This document shows, piece after piece, positions 17,310-25,799 of a stretch of DNA of 33,921 nucleotides (within the stretch, counting starts at the first letter, position 1; every line of letters begins with the position of its first letter). The stretch comes from Acetobacter sp. (GTDB lineage: Bacteria; Pseudomonadota; Alphaproteobacteria; Acetobacterales; Acetobacteraceae). Under the pieces are notes generated by a model that was not told where the DNA came from, made no database searches, and saw only the letters and a program-made list of their open reading frames with translations. The position numbers and the translations under genes are program-made. The stretch lies in the NCBI GenBank assembly GCA_012517935.1, contig JAAYUA010000088.1, positions 1 to 33,921 on the forward strand, written 5' to 3'.

Positions 17310-18479
17310 ATGGAACAGGTCATTCAGGCCCGGCGCCCCAAAAAATCCGTAGCTCTGTCCGGTGTGGCTGCTGGAACGACGGCTCTTTGCACGGTTGGAC
17401 ATTCCGGTAATGATCTTCATTATCGCGGTTATGATATTCGTGATCTTGCGGAATCCTGTGAGTTCGAGGAAGTCGCATATCTTCTGATTCACGGTCATTT
17501 GCCGGACATATCTGAACTGGCGGCTTATAAGGAACATCTGCGTTCCTTGCGTGGGCTTCCGGAAAATCTCAAGCGTGTTCTCGAGAATATTCCTGCGGCT
17601 GCACATCCGATGGATGTCATGCGGACCGGTGTTTCGGTTCTGGGCTGCACTCTTCCGGAACGTGGGGATCATAATCCTGTCGGTGCACGTGATATTGCCG
17701 ACCGTCTGATCGCCTGTCTCGGCTCCATTCTGCTTTACTGGTATCATTACGCGACGAATGGTCGTCGTATTGAGCTTGAAACCGATGATGACAGCGTCGG
17801 CGGACATTTCCTGCATCTTCTGCATGGGCGCAAGCCTCCGGAAGAGTGGGTCAAGGCGATGCATATTTCCCTGATCCTTTATGCAGAGCATGAGTTTAAT
17901 GCATCGACTTTTGCAAGTCGTGTTGTCGCGGGAACGGGTTCCGACATGTATTCGGCGATCACGGCGGGTATTGGTGCCCTGCGTGGTCCGAAGCATGGTG
18001 GTGCAAACGAAGTCGCCCTGGAAATTCAGCAGCGTTATCGCAATGCTGATGAAGCCGAGGAAGATATTCGTCGTCGTATTTCCAACCGTGAGGTCATCAT
18101 CGGTTTTGGCCATCCGGTTTATACGATTGCCGATCCCCGCAATGAAATCATAAAGCGTTGTGCGGAACGCCTTTCGCGCAGAGCTGGCTCCATGAAGCTT
18201 TATTCCGTTGCGGAACGGATAGAAAGCGTGATGGATGAAACCAAGAAGATGTTTCCGAATCTGGATTGGTTCAGCGCGGTTTCTTACAACATGATGCAGA
18301 TTCCGACTGCAATGTTCACGCCGGTTTTCGTGATTGCCCGGACGACGGGATGGAGCGGTCATGTGATCGAACAGCGTGAAAATGGAAAGATCATTCGTCC
18401 ATCGGCAGAATATGTCGGTCCTGAAAATTGTGAGTTCGTTCACATTCATAATCGTGGCAAACAGGAGAAAGCAGCATGA
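17310..18479 (+). CDS. prpC: 2-Methylcitrate synthase
   Basis: 389 residues from ATG 17310 behind CTGGAG; a longer reading frame back to 17178 overlaps the end of prpD and is not needed. Citrate-synthase family: [12 protein letters not shown] near residue 35, the first catalytic histidine in [11 protein letters not shown], the second in [15 protein letters not shown], and the aspartate in [16 protein letters not shown]. The short length (about 389 instead of 430 residues) and the [19 protein letters not shown] opening are typical of methylcitrate synthase rather than housekeeping citrate synthase. It condenses propionyl-CoA with oxaloacetate. The 61-base gap from prpD contains two small hairpins (CCCG/CGGG and GGACCG/CGGTCC). 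Its stop overlaps the prpB start. Confidence 0.93.
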   Translation: MEQVIQARRPKKSVALSGVAAGTTALCTVGHSGNDLHYRGYDIRDLAESCEFEEVAYLLIHGHLPDISELAAYKEHLRSLRGLPENLKRVLENIPAAAHPMDVMRTGVSVLGCTLPERGDHNPVGARDIADRLIACLGSILLYWYHYATNGRRIELETDDDSVGGHFLHLLHGRKPPEEWVKAMHISLILYAEHEFNASTFASRVVAGTGSDMYSAITAGIGALRGPKHGGANEVALEIQQRYRNADEAEEDIRRRISNREVIIGFGHPVYTIADPRNEIIKRCAERLSRRAGSMKLYSVAERIESVMDETKKMFPNLDWFSAVSYNMMQIPTAMFTPVFVIARTTGWSGHVIEQRENGKIIRPSAEYVGPENCEFVHIHNRGKQEKAA

Positions 18480-19399
18480 TCTGGCTTGAAGGTGCATCGT
18501 ATAATACGATTCCTGCAGGAAAGCGCTTTCGCGAGCTTCTGAATTCTCCGGGTATTCTTCAGCTTCCAGGTGCTCATAATGGGCAGGCCGCGCTTCAGGC
18601 AAAAGATGCCGGGTTCGGCGCCTTATATCTTTCCGGCGCGGCGATGACGGCAAGCATGGGGCTTCCGGATCTGGGAATCATCACGGTGGATGAAGTGACT
18701 TTCTTCATCCGTCAGATCGTGCGTTCATCGGGTTTGCCGCTTCTGGTCGATGGCGACACCGGCTATGGCGAAGTTCTGAATGTCATGAACATGGTCAGGG
18801 CTTTTGAGGATGCCGGTGCGGGGGCTGTCCACCTTGAAGATCAGATTCTTCCGAAAAAATGCGGACATCTGAACAACAAGAAGCTGGCGACACCTCAGGA
18901 CATGGCCATGAAGGTCAGCGCAGCGAAAAAGGCATCCCGTGATCTGGTGATTGTTGCCCGCACGGATGCGGCTGCTTCTGAAGGAATGGACGGGGCAGTT
19001 GCCCGTGCGAAGCTTTATATTGAGGCCGGTGCGGATGCGATTTTCCCGGAGGCTTTGAATAATGCTGAGATGTTCCGTGAATTTGCGCGTCGTATGCCGG
19101 GCGTTAAGCTGCTTGCGAACATGACCGAATTTGGACGGACACCATTTTATACTGCGTCCGAGTTTGAGGCGATGGGTTATTCCATGGTTATCTGGCCCGT
19201 CAGTTCGCTGCGTGTTGCCAACAAGGCGCAGGAAAAACTGTATCAGGCGATTGCCAGAGACGGCAGCACGGAGAGTCAGCTGCCAGCGATGCAAAGCCGT
19301 GAAGAGCTTTATAAGACCCTTCGTTATCATGACTATGAATCTCTGGATCGGACGATCATCGAGACTGTCCTCCCAACGCTGGGTGAGAGCGCGGCTTAA
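18476..19399 (+). CDS. prpB: 2-Methylisocitrate lyase
   Basis: 307 residues; its ATG overlaps the prpC stop (ATGA at 18476-18479), implying translational coupling. PEP-mutase/isocitrate-lyase superfamily. The decisive motif is KKCGH ([13 protein letters not shown]) with the catalytic cysteine. [15 protein letters not shown] and [10 protein letters not shown] supply Mg ligands, and VIVARTDA and [14 protein letters not shown] are further signatures. It splits 2-methylisocitrate into pyruvate and succinate, closing the methylcitrate cycle. The N-terminal [23 protein letters not shown] is typical of PrpB. It ends 156 bases before acs, with a CCGGCC/GGCCGG stem in the gap but no T-run. Confidence 0.95.
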   Translation: MIWLEGASYNTIPAGKRFRELLNSPGILQLPGAHNGQAALQAKDAGFGALYLSGAAMTASMGLPDLGIITVDEVTFFIRQIVRSSGLPLLVDGDTGYGEVLNVMNMVRAFEDAGAGAVHLEDQILPKKCGHLNNKKLATPQDMAMKVSAAKKASRDLVIVARTDAAASEGMDGAVARAKLYIEAGADAIFPEALNNAEMFREFARRMPGVKLLANMTEFGRTPFYTASEFEAMGYSMVIWPVSSLRVANKAQEKLYQAIARDGSTESQLPAMQSREELYKTLRYHDYESLDRTIIETVLPTLGESAA

Positions 19400-19558
19400 G
19401 AAGAGTTTTCATAATTTCTGATGTGTTCTTCTTTTCCATAAACCGGCCTCCATGATGTGGCCGGCAAGAAAAATAAAAACAGACCGATCTGGCAGTTGGC
19501 TTTCCAATCTGTGTTATGGTGGCCAAGCCAACTGACGTGACAACGCAGGTGTTATGTG

Positions 19559-21532
19559 ATGACCCCGATGAATCTGGAAGACGCTTTCACTGCACGCCAG
19601 AACAAGGCGTTGATTTCGGAGACGGTAACACCGGAAAAAACAGCTGCTTATGAAGCGAAAGTCGCGCAGGGACGTGACGATCCGGAAGGTTTCTGGATGG
19701 AGGAATCCGGAAGAATCAGTTGGGCGGTTGCGCCGACTCATGCTTCCACTTCCGATTTCACGGGCAATGTTTCGATCCGCTGGTTTGATGACGGCAAGCT
19801 GAATCTGTCAGTGAACTGCCTGGATCGCCATCTGAAAGATCGTGGTGACCAGATTGCTCTGATCTGGGAAGGCGAGACTGATGGTGTGCGGCGTGAGCTG
19901 ACCTATCGCGAGCTTCATGCCGAGGTTTGCCGGATGGCAGCGGCTCTTCGTGGGCTTGGTATCAAACGCGGAGATCGTGTGGCGATTCATCTTCCCATGG
20001 TGGTCGAAGCGGTTGTGTCCATGTTGGCCTGTGCGCGTATCGGTGCGCCGCATGTGGTTCTGTTTGGTGGTTTTTCAGCTGAAGGCATCAGCGAACGTTT
20101 GGTTGATAGTGGGGCGGTTGCCGTCATCACGGCAGATGCTGCACGGCGTGGCGCCAAGAGGATTCCGCACAAGGCCACGATCGATGATGCCCTGAAGCTG
20201 GCGGGGACGATTTCTTCTGTCAAACACGTCATTGTCGTGAACGTGACGGATACCGACGTGGAGATGAAGGCAGGAAGGGACCACGCCTATTCAGCATTGG
20301 TTTCGGCCCAGGCACCTGAGTGTGAGCCGGAAATCATGGATGCGGAAGACGTGCTGTTCCTGCTTTACACGTCTGGCAGCACCGGAAAGCCAAAGGCGAT
20401 GGTGCATACGTCCGGTGGATATGCTGTTTGGGCATCTTATACGCTTGGAACCGTCTATCCCCAGCAGCCCGGCGATGTGCATTGGTGCACTGCTGATGTG
20501 GCATGGATTACGGGCCATACCTGCGTTGTTTATGGTCCGCTGCTCAATGGTGCGACGACGCTGATTTATGAAGGTCTGCCGTCATCTCCGCGTCCTGGGC
20601 GCTGGTGGGAAATCGTTCAGCGCAATCGTGTGACATCGCTGTTTACAGCACCGACGGCCATTCGTGCGCTGATGCGCGAAGGAGATGATTTCCCCAGGCA
20701 ATTCGATCTCAGTTCATTGCGTGCTCTGGGAACGGCGGGAGAGCCAATCAGCGCCGATGCGTGGCTCTGGTTTTATGAGGTTGTCGGTCGTGGAAAAGCG
20801 TTGGTGCTTGATACCTGGTGGCAGACGGAAACGGCAGGAATCATGCTGGGGCCGGTGCCCGGGGCGACGCCATTGAAGCCGGGATCAGCCACGCGTCCCT
20901 TGCCGAGCCTTCAAGCTGTTCTGACGGATGAGAAAGGCAATATTTTTGAAGGACCGGGTGAAGGTTGTCTGTGTTTCACGCGTTCATGGCCGGGACAGGC
21001 ACGCACGATCTGGCAGGGACATGACCGTTTTATCCAGACATATTTCACCTTCGCGTCGGGGATGTATTTCTCGGGAGATGGTGCCCGCCGGGATGAGGAT
21101 GGATATTTCTGGATCACGGGACGCATGGATGATGTGATCAATGTGTCGGGTCATCGTATCGGAACGGCAGAAATCGAAGATGCTGTCGGCATTGATCATC
21201 GTATTGCTGAAGCTGCGGCCGTGGGTGTTCAGCATGATCTGAAGGGTCAGGGGATTGTCGTTTTTGTCGTCATGCGTGCCAATAAGGCTGGTGTGCTTCC
21301 GTCGGAAATTGGCGAAGTCATCAGCCGTCAGGTAGGGCGTTATGCTGCACCGGAGCGCGTATATGTCGTTGATGAACTGCCCAAGACCCGTTCAGGAAAG
21401 ATTGTCAGACGGCTGTTGCGCAAGATTGCGGAGGGTCAGACGGGTGAATTCGGAGATCTGTCTTCTTTGGCGGACTCTTCCGTGGTGCAGCCTCTGATTG
21501 ATATTGTCGCGAGAGAACGTAAACCTGCATAG
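19559..21532 (+). CDS. acs: Acetyl-CoA synthetase (possibly broad acetate/propionate range)
   Basis: 657 residues from ATG 19559, which sits nine bases after AGG; an in-frame GTG directly before it is less likely. AMP-forming acyl-CoA synthetase: the P-loop-like LLYTSGSTGKPKAMVHT, GEPISADAW, DTWWQTETAG, SGDGARRDEDGYFWITGRMDDVINVSGHRI and the C-terminal KTRSGKIVRR with the lysine normally controlled by acetylation. DTWWQTE carries the tryptophan that limits Acs to small acids, while PrpE enzymes usually have NYWQTES. However, the valine normally before GEP in Acs (SVGEP) is alanine here (TAGEP, about residue 393), as in PrpE. The position after prpDCB fits supply of acetyl-CoA or propionyl-CoA. 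A strong terminator follows. Confidence 0.9.
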   Translation: MTPMNLEDAFTARQNKALISETVTPEKTAAYEAKVAQGRDDPEGFWMEESGRISWAVAPTHASTSDFTGNVSIRWFDDGKLNLSVNCLDRHLKDRGDQIALIWEGETDGVRRELTYRELHAEVCRMAAALRGLGIKRGDRVAIHLPMVVEAVVSMLACARIGAPHVVLFGGFSAEGISERLVDSGAVAVITADAARRGAKRIPHKATIDDALKLAGTISSVKHVIVVNVTDTDVEMKAGRDHAYSALVSAQAPECEPEIMDAEDVLFLLYTSGSTGKPKAMVHTSGGYAVWASYTLGTVYPQQPGDVHWCTADVAWITGHTCVVYGPLLNGATTLIYEGLPSSPRPGRWWEIVQRNRVTSLFTAPTAIRALMREGDDFPRQFDLSSLRALGTAGEPISADAWLWFYEVVGRGKALVLDTWWQTETAGIMLGPVPGATPLKPGSATRPLPSLQAVLTDEKGNIFEGPGEGCLCFTRSWPGQARTIWQGHDRFIQTYFTFASGMYFSGDGARRDEDGYFWITGRMDDVINVSGHRIGTAEIEDAVGIDHRIAEAAAVGVQHDLKGQGIVVFVVMRANKAGVLPSEIGEVISRQVGRYAAPERVYVVDELPKTRSGKIVRRLLRKIAEGQTGEFGDLSSLADSSVVQPLIDIVARERKPA

Positions 21533-21558
21533 ATATTTATGAGTATGTGATGTTTTTG

Positions 21559-21592
21559 TGCCATCTGGAAAACTTGATTTTTCCAGATGGCA
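21559..21592 (+). terminator. Strong intrinsic terminator after acs
   Basis: TGCCATCTGGAAAA at 21559-21572 pairs perfectly (14 bases) with 21579-21592 across a six-base loop, followed by TTTTTT. It ends the acs transcript. Confidence 0.9.
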
Positions 21593-21726
21593 TTTTTTAT
21601 GTGCGTATATCCGGTTTCTTTGGAAAATATGAGATGAATTGATTTATTTTGATTATATGAAATTTTTTCAGAAACATTCTGTGTATTTATTTTGATAAGT
21701 CAAAATTTCTGTTTTTGTGGAATAAA

Positions 21727-21760
21727 AACAGGAAACAGACTGGAGTGTCGGTTTCCTGTT
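21727..21760 (-). terminator. Terminator of the pqq operon
   Basis: AACAGGAAAC at 21727-21736 pairs with GTTTCCTGTT at 21751-21760. Read on the minus strand, the stem is followed by TTTATT, about 20 bases after the pqqE stop. The convergent stretch between the two terminators (21593-21726) is A+T-rich and shows no gene. Confidence 0.75.
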
Positions 21761-21781
21761 CATGTTGACGGGAATGCTGCT

Positions 21782-22873
21782 TCAGGAGGGTAATCCGCTC
21801 ATCTGACGATAGATAAAAGTTTCGTCGTGTGATGCTGCTTCTGCGATCGCTTCATCAATCAGATGACGATGGGAGGATCTGTGACAGACAGGATCAGCAA
21901 CGTCAGCACGGCCAGTCAGGGCAAGGGCCTGACAGCGGCATCCTCCTTTGTCCACATCACGCCGATCACAGGAACGACAAGGTTCCGGCATCCATGACGT
22001 TCCACGGAAAAGTTGAAAAATCTCTGAATTTTCCCATATGTTTTTTAATGAATCTTCGCGGACATTGGGAAAAGAAATATTGGGAATGCTCTCTGCTGCA
22101 TGACATGGAAGGACGCGACCGGAGGGCGTGATATTCAAGAAACGCTCGCCCCATCCGCCCATGCACGGCTTTGGCTCATCAGCGTAATAATCGGGTGTGA
22201 CGAAATCGATGGCCAGCCGTGAACCAAAACGTTCGCGGGCAGCGGCGACATCTCGTTCACTTTGCTGCAGTTGTTCTTTGCTGGGAAGGAGCGCGCCTCT
22301 GTTTTTCAGTCCCCAACCATAATATTGCGTATGTGCGATTTCGACGCGCCGTGCTCCAAGCTGTTCCGCCAGATCAAACATCTGGGGAATACGCATGACG
22401 TTCAGGCGGTGAATGACAAAATTGAGAGTCAGGGGAATGCCGTCTGCAACGATTATCTGTGCAGCCGCCAGCTTCCTGTTCTGGGCATCCTTCAGTCCAC
22501 CAATCAGTTCTGCACCGTCTGGTGTTGCGTCCTGAAAAGACAGTTGAACATGATCCAGACCTGCGGCAGACAGCTCTGCCAGATTCTGCTCATTGAGCAG
22601 AACACCTGAAGTAATCAGATTGGTATAGAGTCCCTTGCTGACAGCATGGCGCACCAGAGCTGGCAAATCGGGCCGAGCCATGGGTTCTCCGCCGGAGAAA
22701 TGAACCTGCAGGACACCAAGCTCAGCCGCTTCATCCAGAACCCGACACCAGTCCTCTGTGCTCAGTTCAGATGATTTTTGTTCCAGAGACAGAGGGTTTG
22801 AACAATAAGGGCATCTGAGCGGACAACGATGTGTCAGTTCCGCCAAAAGGCTCATGGGTGGGGAAATCATCAT
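21782..22873 (-). CDS. pqqE: PqqE, radical SAM enzyme joining Glu and Tyr of PqqA
   Basis: 363 residues from ATG 22873, which overlaps the pqqD stop (ATGA at 22870-22873); a GTG at 22879 is the alternative. The radical-SAM cluster motif CxxxCxxC is seen as CPLRCPYC near residue 17. HFSGGEP binds SAM. The C-terminal SPASM cysteines are visible in PCMGGWGERFLNITPSGRVLPCHAAE and PCRSCDRRDVDKGGCRCQA. It forms the carbon-carbon bond between the glutamate and tyrosine of PqqA, the first step of PQQ synthesis, with PqqD as chaperone. Length and motif order are those of standard PqqE. Confidence 0.97.
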   Translation of the reverse strand: MMISPPMSLLAELTHRCPLRCPYCSNPLSLEQKSSELSTEDWCRVLDEAAELGVLQVHFSGGEPMARPDLPALVRHAVSKGLYTNLITSGVLLNEQNLAELSAAGLDHVQLSFQDATPDGAELIGGLKDAQNRKLAAAQIIVADGIPLTLNFVIHRLNVMRIPQMFDLAEQLGARRVEIAHTQYYGWGLKNRGALLPSKEQLQQSERDVAAARERFGSRLAIDFVTPDYYADEPKPCMGGWGERFLNITPSGRVLPCHAAESIPNISFPNVREDSLKNIWENSEIFQLFRGTSWMPEPCRSCDRRDVDKGGCRCQALALTGRADVADPVCHRSSHRHLIDEAIAEAASHDETFIYRQMSGLPS

Positions 22874-23151
22874 TTCCACGTCAGTACCTGACGTTCTGCA
22901 AGATCCTGAACCATGCGAACGACATCACCAGCAATGATATCCCGTGGCGCGGCATAGGCTTCGGAAAGCGCATCTATGATGTTTCCCAATGTGCTTTCAC
23001 CATTGACGCGCTGGAGGATCGCTGCGGCGATCGGGTCGGCCAGGAAAGCCTTTTCGGGAGCCTGAACAAACCACTGGTCGCGCACCCGGTCATGCTGGAG
23101 CCGGGTGCCGCGCATGAACGCAGGAATGTCTGTTTCTGAAACCGTCTGCAT
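22870..23151 (-). CDS. pqqD: PqqD, PqqA-binding peptide chaperone
   Basis: 93 residues, normal for PqqD. RGTRLQHDRVRDQWFVQAPEKAF and NGESTLGNIIDALSEAYAAPRDII match the winged-helix RRE fold that presents PqqA to PqqE. The start shares one base with the pqqC stop (TGATG), and the stop overlaps the pqqE start, so translation is probably coupled through pqqC-D-E. PqqD and PqqE are separate here, not fused as in some methylotrophs. Confidence 0.96.
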   Translation of the reverse strand: MQTVSETDIPAFMRGTRLQHDRVRDQWFVQAPEKAFLADPIAAAILQRVNGESTLGNIIDALSEAYAAPRDIIAGDVVRMVQDLAERQVLTWK

Positions 23152-23882
23152 CAGGAAGGCTGAAACGCGCCGGGAGGAATCCTGCCAGGTGCGACATAGG
23201 AGTAATCAAGGGCGTCAAGCATCGACCACAGAACCGAACATTTGAATTTCAATGCGTCGATCACGGCTTCCTGCTGTTCGACCGTGCGTGCATGCTCTTT
23301 GACGTAAGAGAGAGCGAAGTCGGAATCCCGCGGAGCCTGCGTCAGTCGGGGCGTGAAATAGGCCAGTGTTTCTTCGGTGATGAAATCATAGTTCCGAAGC
23401 ATTCCGGATACGCGTTCACTGATGATCGTTGGAGAAAACAGCTCGGTCAACGAGGAAGCTATGGCTTCAAGGATCGATTTTTCACCAACGAAATGGACAT
23501 AGGCGTCAACGGCGAAGCGTGTTGTCGGCAAAAGTCCTTCGAGCGATTCAACGTAATCCCGATCAAGACCCAGCCCATCCGTCAGACGCAGCCAGCGGGC
23601 GATTCCACCTGTGCCGGGTTCGGAGCCGTCATGATCCTCGATACGGCGACGCCATTCGCGACGCAGTTCGGTTGTGGGCAGGCGTGCCAGCAGAACGGCA
23701 TCTTTGGCCGGAATTCTGGCCTGATAATAATAGCGGTTCAGCGCCCATGCCTGAACCTGTGCCTTGTTGAGCTGACCACCGTGGAGAGCGCGGTGAAAAG
23801 GATGCAGGTTGTGATAACGCTCAGCACCGATCTGCCGTAGGGCGGCTTCCAGGGCTTCGGGAGAGAGAGGAGTCTGGCTCAT
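23151..23882 (-). CDS. pqqC: PqqC, final ring-closing oxidase of PQQ synthesis
   Basis: 243 residues from ATG 23882, which overlaps the pqqB stop (ATGA at 23879-23882). An in-frame start 36 bases upstream lies inside pqqB and is less likely. A cofactor-free oxidase of the heme-oxygenase-like fold. Signatures: YHNLHPFHRALHGGQLNKAQVQAWALNRYYYQARIPAKDAVLLAR at the N-terminus, RIEDHDGSEPGTGGIARWLRL in the middle, and FVGEKSILEAIASSLTELFSPTII. It performs ring closure and the eight-electron oxidation to PQQ. Length agrees with the family. Confidence 0.97.
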   Translation of the reverse strand: MSQTPLSPEALEAALRQIGAERYHNLHPFHRALHGGQLNKAQVQAWALNRYYYQARIPAKDAVLLARLPTTELRREWRRRIEDHDGSEPGTGGIARWLRLTDGLGLDRDYVESLEGLLPTTRFAVDAYVHFVGEKSILEAIASSLTELFSPTIISERVSGMLRNYDFITEETLAYFTPRLTQAPRDSDFALSYVKEHARTVEQQEAVIDALKFKCSVLWSMLDALDYSYVAPGRIPPGAFQPS

Positions 23883-24802
23883 ATCGTGATCCTCATGCCG
23901 TCGAAGGCAACTTCCCATCCGGCGGCTTCAGTTGTGGCCCGTTCGGGAGAATCTGCCAGAAGAACGGGGTTTGAGTTATTGATGTGGATCAGAATTTTGC
24001 GACCGATATTCTGGTCCTTGAAGGCTGCAATCGTGCCATCCGGATCATTGATGGACATATGCCCCATGCGCTTGCCGGTTTTTTCCCCAAGACCGGCCCG
24101 GATCATTTCATCATCTTCCCAGAGCGTGCCGTCGAACAGCACGACATCTGCTCCGCGCAATCTGTTGCGGAGTCGATCATTCATAAGGGCACAGCCGGGG
24201 ATGAAAAGAACCCGTGAAAGTCCGTCGGTGATTTCGACCCCAACCGTTTCCCCGTTTTCGAGCACGGCAGCGGGATTGTTTCCCTTTTCGGCATAAAGGG
24301 GAACCTTCCCCGGGACAGCGAACAGGCAGAAATCCAGACCTGTGGGGACGCCTTCCAGCGTTGTCAGGCTGATTTTCTCTTCGGTCGGAATGGTTTTGCG
24401 TTTCACGACAGCGCGGTTCAGCGCCTCAAAGATGGGATTGGCGTCAAGCTGATCCAGAACCTGTCGTGTCGCGAGAATTTCGAAAGGTTGCCGTTCCCGC
24501 ATGGTCAGCAGACCTGTGATTGTGTCCACTTCTGCACCGGTCAGGATCACGCCGGTGACAGGCGTTGAACGCAATCCGGTTTTCGGATGGAGCGCAGATG
24601 TCTGGAGAATCTGCTGTCTGAGATCTGGGGAAGCATTGATGACGAACCAGTGTTCCCCGTCGCCACTGATGGCAATGGAGGCCTGGGTTCGGGGCGGAGC
24701 ATCGGGATCGCAGCTGCGTGCGCGACGACAGCCTTCCGCGTTCGAGTTCCATTGGGGGAAACCACCACCAGCGGCGGCTCCGAGAACGATAAGATCAATC
24801 AT
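23879..24802 (-). CDS. pqqB: PqqB, metallo-beta-lactamase-fold PQQ protein
   Basis: 307 residues. GAAAGGGFPQWNSNAEGCRRAR is the family's N-terminal signature with a structural cysteine. VILTGAEVDTITGLLTMRE replaces the HxHxDH motif of true beta-lactamases, as in other PqqB proteins (loss of the first histidines). GKRMGHMSINDPDGTIAAF and ILIHINNSNPVL supply the C-terminal ligands. PqqB is proposed to hydroxylate the processed Glu-Tyr intermediate. It starts 72 bases after pqqA, with a strong hairpin in the gap that may lower its expression relative to pqqA. Confidence 0.96.
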   Translation of the reverse strand: MIDLIVLGAAAGGGFPQWNSNAEGCRRARSCDPDAPPRTQASIAISGDGEHWFVINASPDLRQQILQTSALHPKTGLRSTPVTGVILTGAEVDTITGLLTMRERQPFEILATRQVLDQLDANPIFEALNRAVVKRKTIPTEEKISLTTLEGVPTGLDFCLFAVPGKVPLYAEKGNNPAAVLENGETVGVEITDGLSRVLFIPGCALMNDRLRNRLRGADVVLFDGTLWEDDEMIRAGLGEKTGKRMGHMSINDPDGTIAAFKDQNIGRKILIHINNSNPVLLADSPERATTEAAGWEVAFDGMRITI

Positions 24803-24825
24803 GGGTAACGTCTGTATAAAAGCAA

Positions 24826-24854
24826 AACGCCGCCAACACGAGGCCGGCGGCGTT
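24826..24854 (-). terminator. Hairpin between pqqA and pqqB, candidate partial terminator
   Basis: AACGCCGCC pairs with GGCGGCGTT (nine perfect base pairs, 11-base loop), followed on the minus strand by TTGCTTTT. It would end most pqqA transcripts and let a fraction continue into pqqB-E, matching the need for more PqqA substrate than enzyme. Alternatively it protects a processed pqqA mRNA. Confidence 0.65.
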
Positions 24855-24874
24855 CTGGTCAGGTCTGCGAGACC

Positions 24875-24955
24875 TTAGTTCTTCTGGCCGCAGACATAGC
24901 TGTTGATTTCTGCGCCTAGCGGAACTTCGGTGATTTTTGGTGTATTCCAAGCCAT
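24875..24955 (-). CDS. pqqA: PqqA, precursor peptide of PQQ
   Basis: 26 residues, beginning MAWNTPKITEVPLGAEINSY. The conserved E-x-x-x-Y pair is Glu16 and Tyr20; these two side chains become PQQ. The end is VCGQKN. TEVPLGAEINSY is nearly invariant in the family. GGGAG-like GGGAGAG lies eight bases before the ATG. It is first gene of the pqqABCDE operon. No dedicated pqqF peptidase lies in the operon, so PqqA must be processed by a protease encoded elsewhere. Confidence 0.97.
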   Translation of the reverse strand: MAWNTPKITEVPLGAEINSYVCGQKN

Positions 24956-24996
24956 TTCTGTCTCTCCCTATGTTGAACTGAAACGATAACGCGCAC

Positions 24997-25016
24997 GCAG
25001 TGTAGCACACTACTGC
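24997..25016. promoter_or_regulatory. Nested inverted repeat upstream of pqqA, overlapping a possible -10
   Basis: GCAGT ... ACTGC encloses AGTGT-AGC-ACACT. On the minus strand this gives TACACT, a plausible -10 about 45 bases upstream of the pqqA start; no good -35 is seen. It may be a regulator site on the pqqA promoter, but the evidence is only symmetry and place. Confidence 0.35.
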
Positions 25017-25285
25017 CCGGATTGCTTCATGAGCTTGCATAATCTGCCTATGAGAGGAAGATAAAAGTAACATTTTCGTGTGAGTGGTTCTGGCTGTGGA
25101 TTGGGCATGAAACCTTGGGCGTCATCTGCATTTAGAAGATGCTGTTTTGATGGTCTGCTCTGCTTCAAGTTCGCTTTCGTCGGTGGTTTCATGCGGGGTG
25201 TGGAAGATTGCTGGCATGCCGGACTTTGAATATACCCCTATAGACAGTATCATTTCGATACCTTCCAGGTTCATAGATAAAATCA

Positions 25286-25583
25286 CTATCCCAAGACCAT
25301 GCCCAGAGCCTGTTCACGTTCTTGTATCAGAGCGAACAGGCGTTTCCAGACCCGGCGTTTGGCCAGCGCGGATGAACAACTGCGCTGCCAGCCACCATGG
25401 ACCCAATTCTGAAGGAATGCTGCGCCATTTCGTACCGCTCTGATGGCGTCAGAACACCGCCGAAATCGTCCGCCGCAGATCTTTCGGTGGCATCTTGCTC
25501 CGTGGGCGCAACGCTTCGATCAGTGGCTCCCAAACCGTTCAGGCTTTGTCTATGAAAATCTGCGTCGCATTGCCTTCAGTCAT
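25286..25583 (-). pseudogene. Decayed IS5-family transposase N-terminal part
   Basis: From an ATG at 25581-25583 one frame reads MTEGNATQIFIDKA, stop, TVWEPLIEALRPRSKMPPKD, LRRTISAVF, stop, RHQSGTKWRSIPSELGPWWL, AAQLFIR. The characteristic GTKWRSIPSELGPWW stretch identifies the IS5-type DUF4096 N-terminal region. Both internal stops are TGA where the family usually has tryptophan (TGG). A frame change after FIR then restores the reading VWKRLFALIQEREQALGM. The reading ends soon after, so the catalytic DDE part is absent. Two nonsense mutations, a frameshift and the truncation make it non-functional. Confidence 0.7.
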
Positions 25584-25626
25584 CGCCAATATATTTAGGA
25601 ATAACCTTCAAGATCTAACAGGCTCT
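25286..25626 (-). mobile_element. Truncated IS5-family insertion sequence remnant
   Basis: The right end (25608-25626, GAGCCTGTTAGATCTTGA read on the minus strand) looks like an IS terminal repeat, followed by a decayed transposase start. The other end and the second half of the transposase are missing; similarity fades after about 25286. Insertion sequences of this type are common in acetic acid bacteria. The element marks the border between the pqq operon and the A+T-rich island. The 25017-25285 stretch before it shows no gene. Confidence 0.6.
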
Positions 25627-25799
25627 AGTTGTTTAGTCCCGGTAATAAATTAGGTGCGAATGGCGTCCCAGATCGTGGTGGTCTGCATGCGACTTAATAT
25701 GTTGAATAGCCCGTTCAAACCCCTTAAACGCTATACGAGACATACCATTGACAAAACAGAACGAATATTTAGTGTCGATTTTATAATGAAGTGTAATAG

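Noticed and set aside
17205..18653. 482-residue minus-strand ORF opposite prpC/prpB
   Set aside because: It is an antisense shadow caused by codon bias; the plus-strand genes have full family motifs.
19400..19558. Terminator between prpB and acs
   Set aside because: A CCGGCC/GGCCGG stem is present but no T-run follows on the plus strand, so it is not called a terminator.
25010..25192. 60-residue minus-strand ORF upstream of pqqA
   Set aside because: It has no ribosome site or protein-like pattern, and it covers the likely pqqA promoter region.
25327..25533. 68-residue minus-strand ORF
   Set aside because: It is the wrong frame of the IS5 transposase remnant; the real transposase text lies in the frame starting at 25583.
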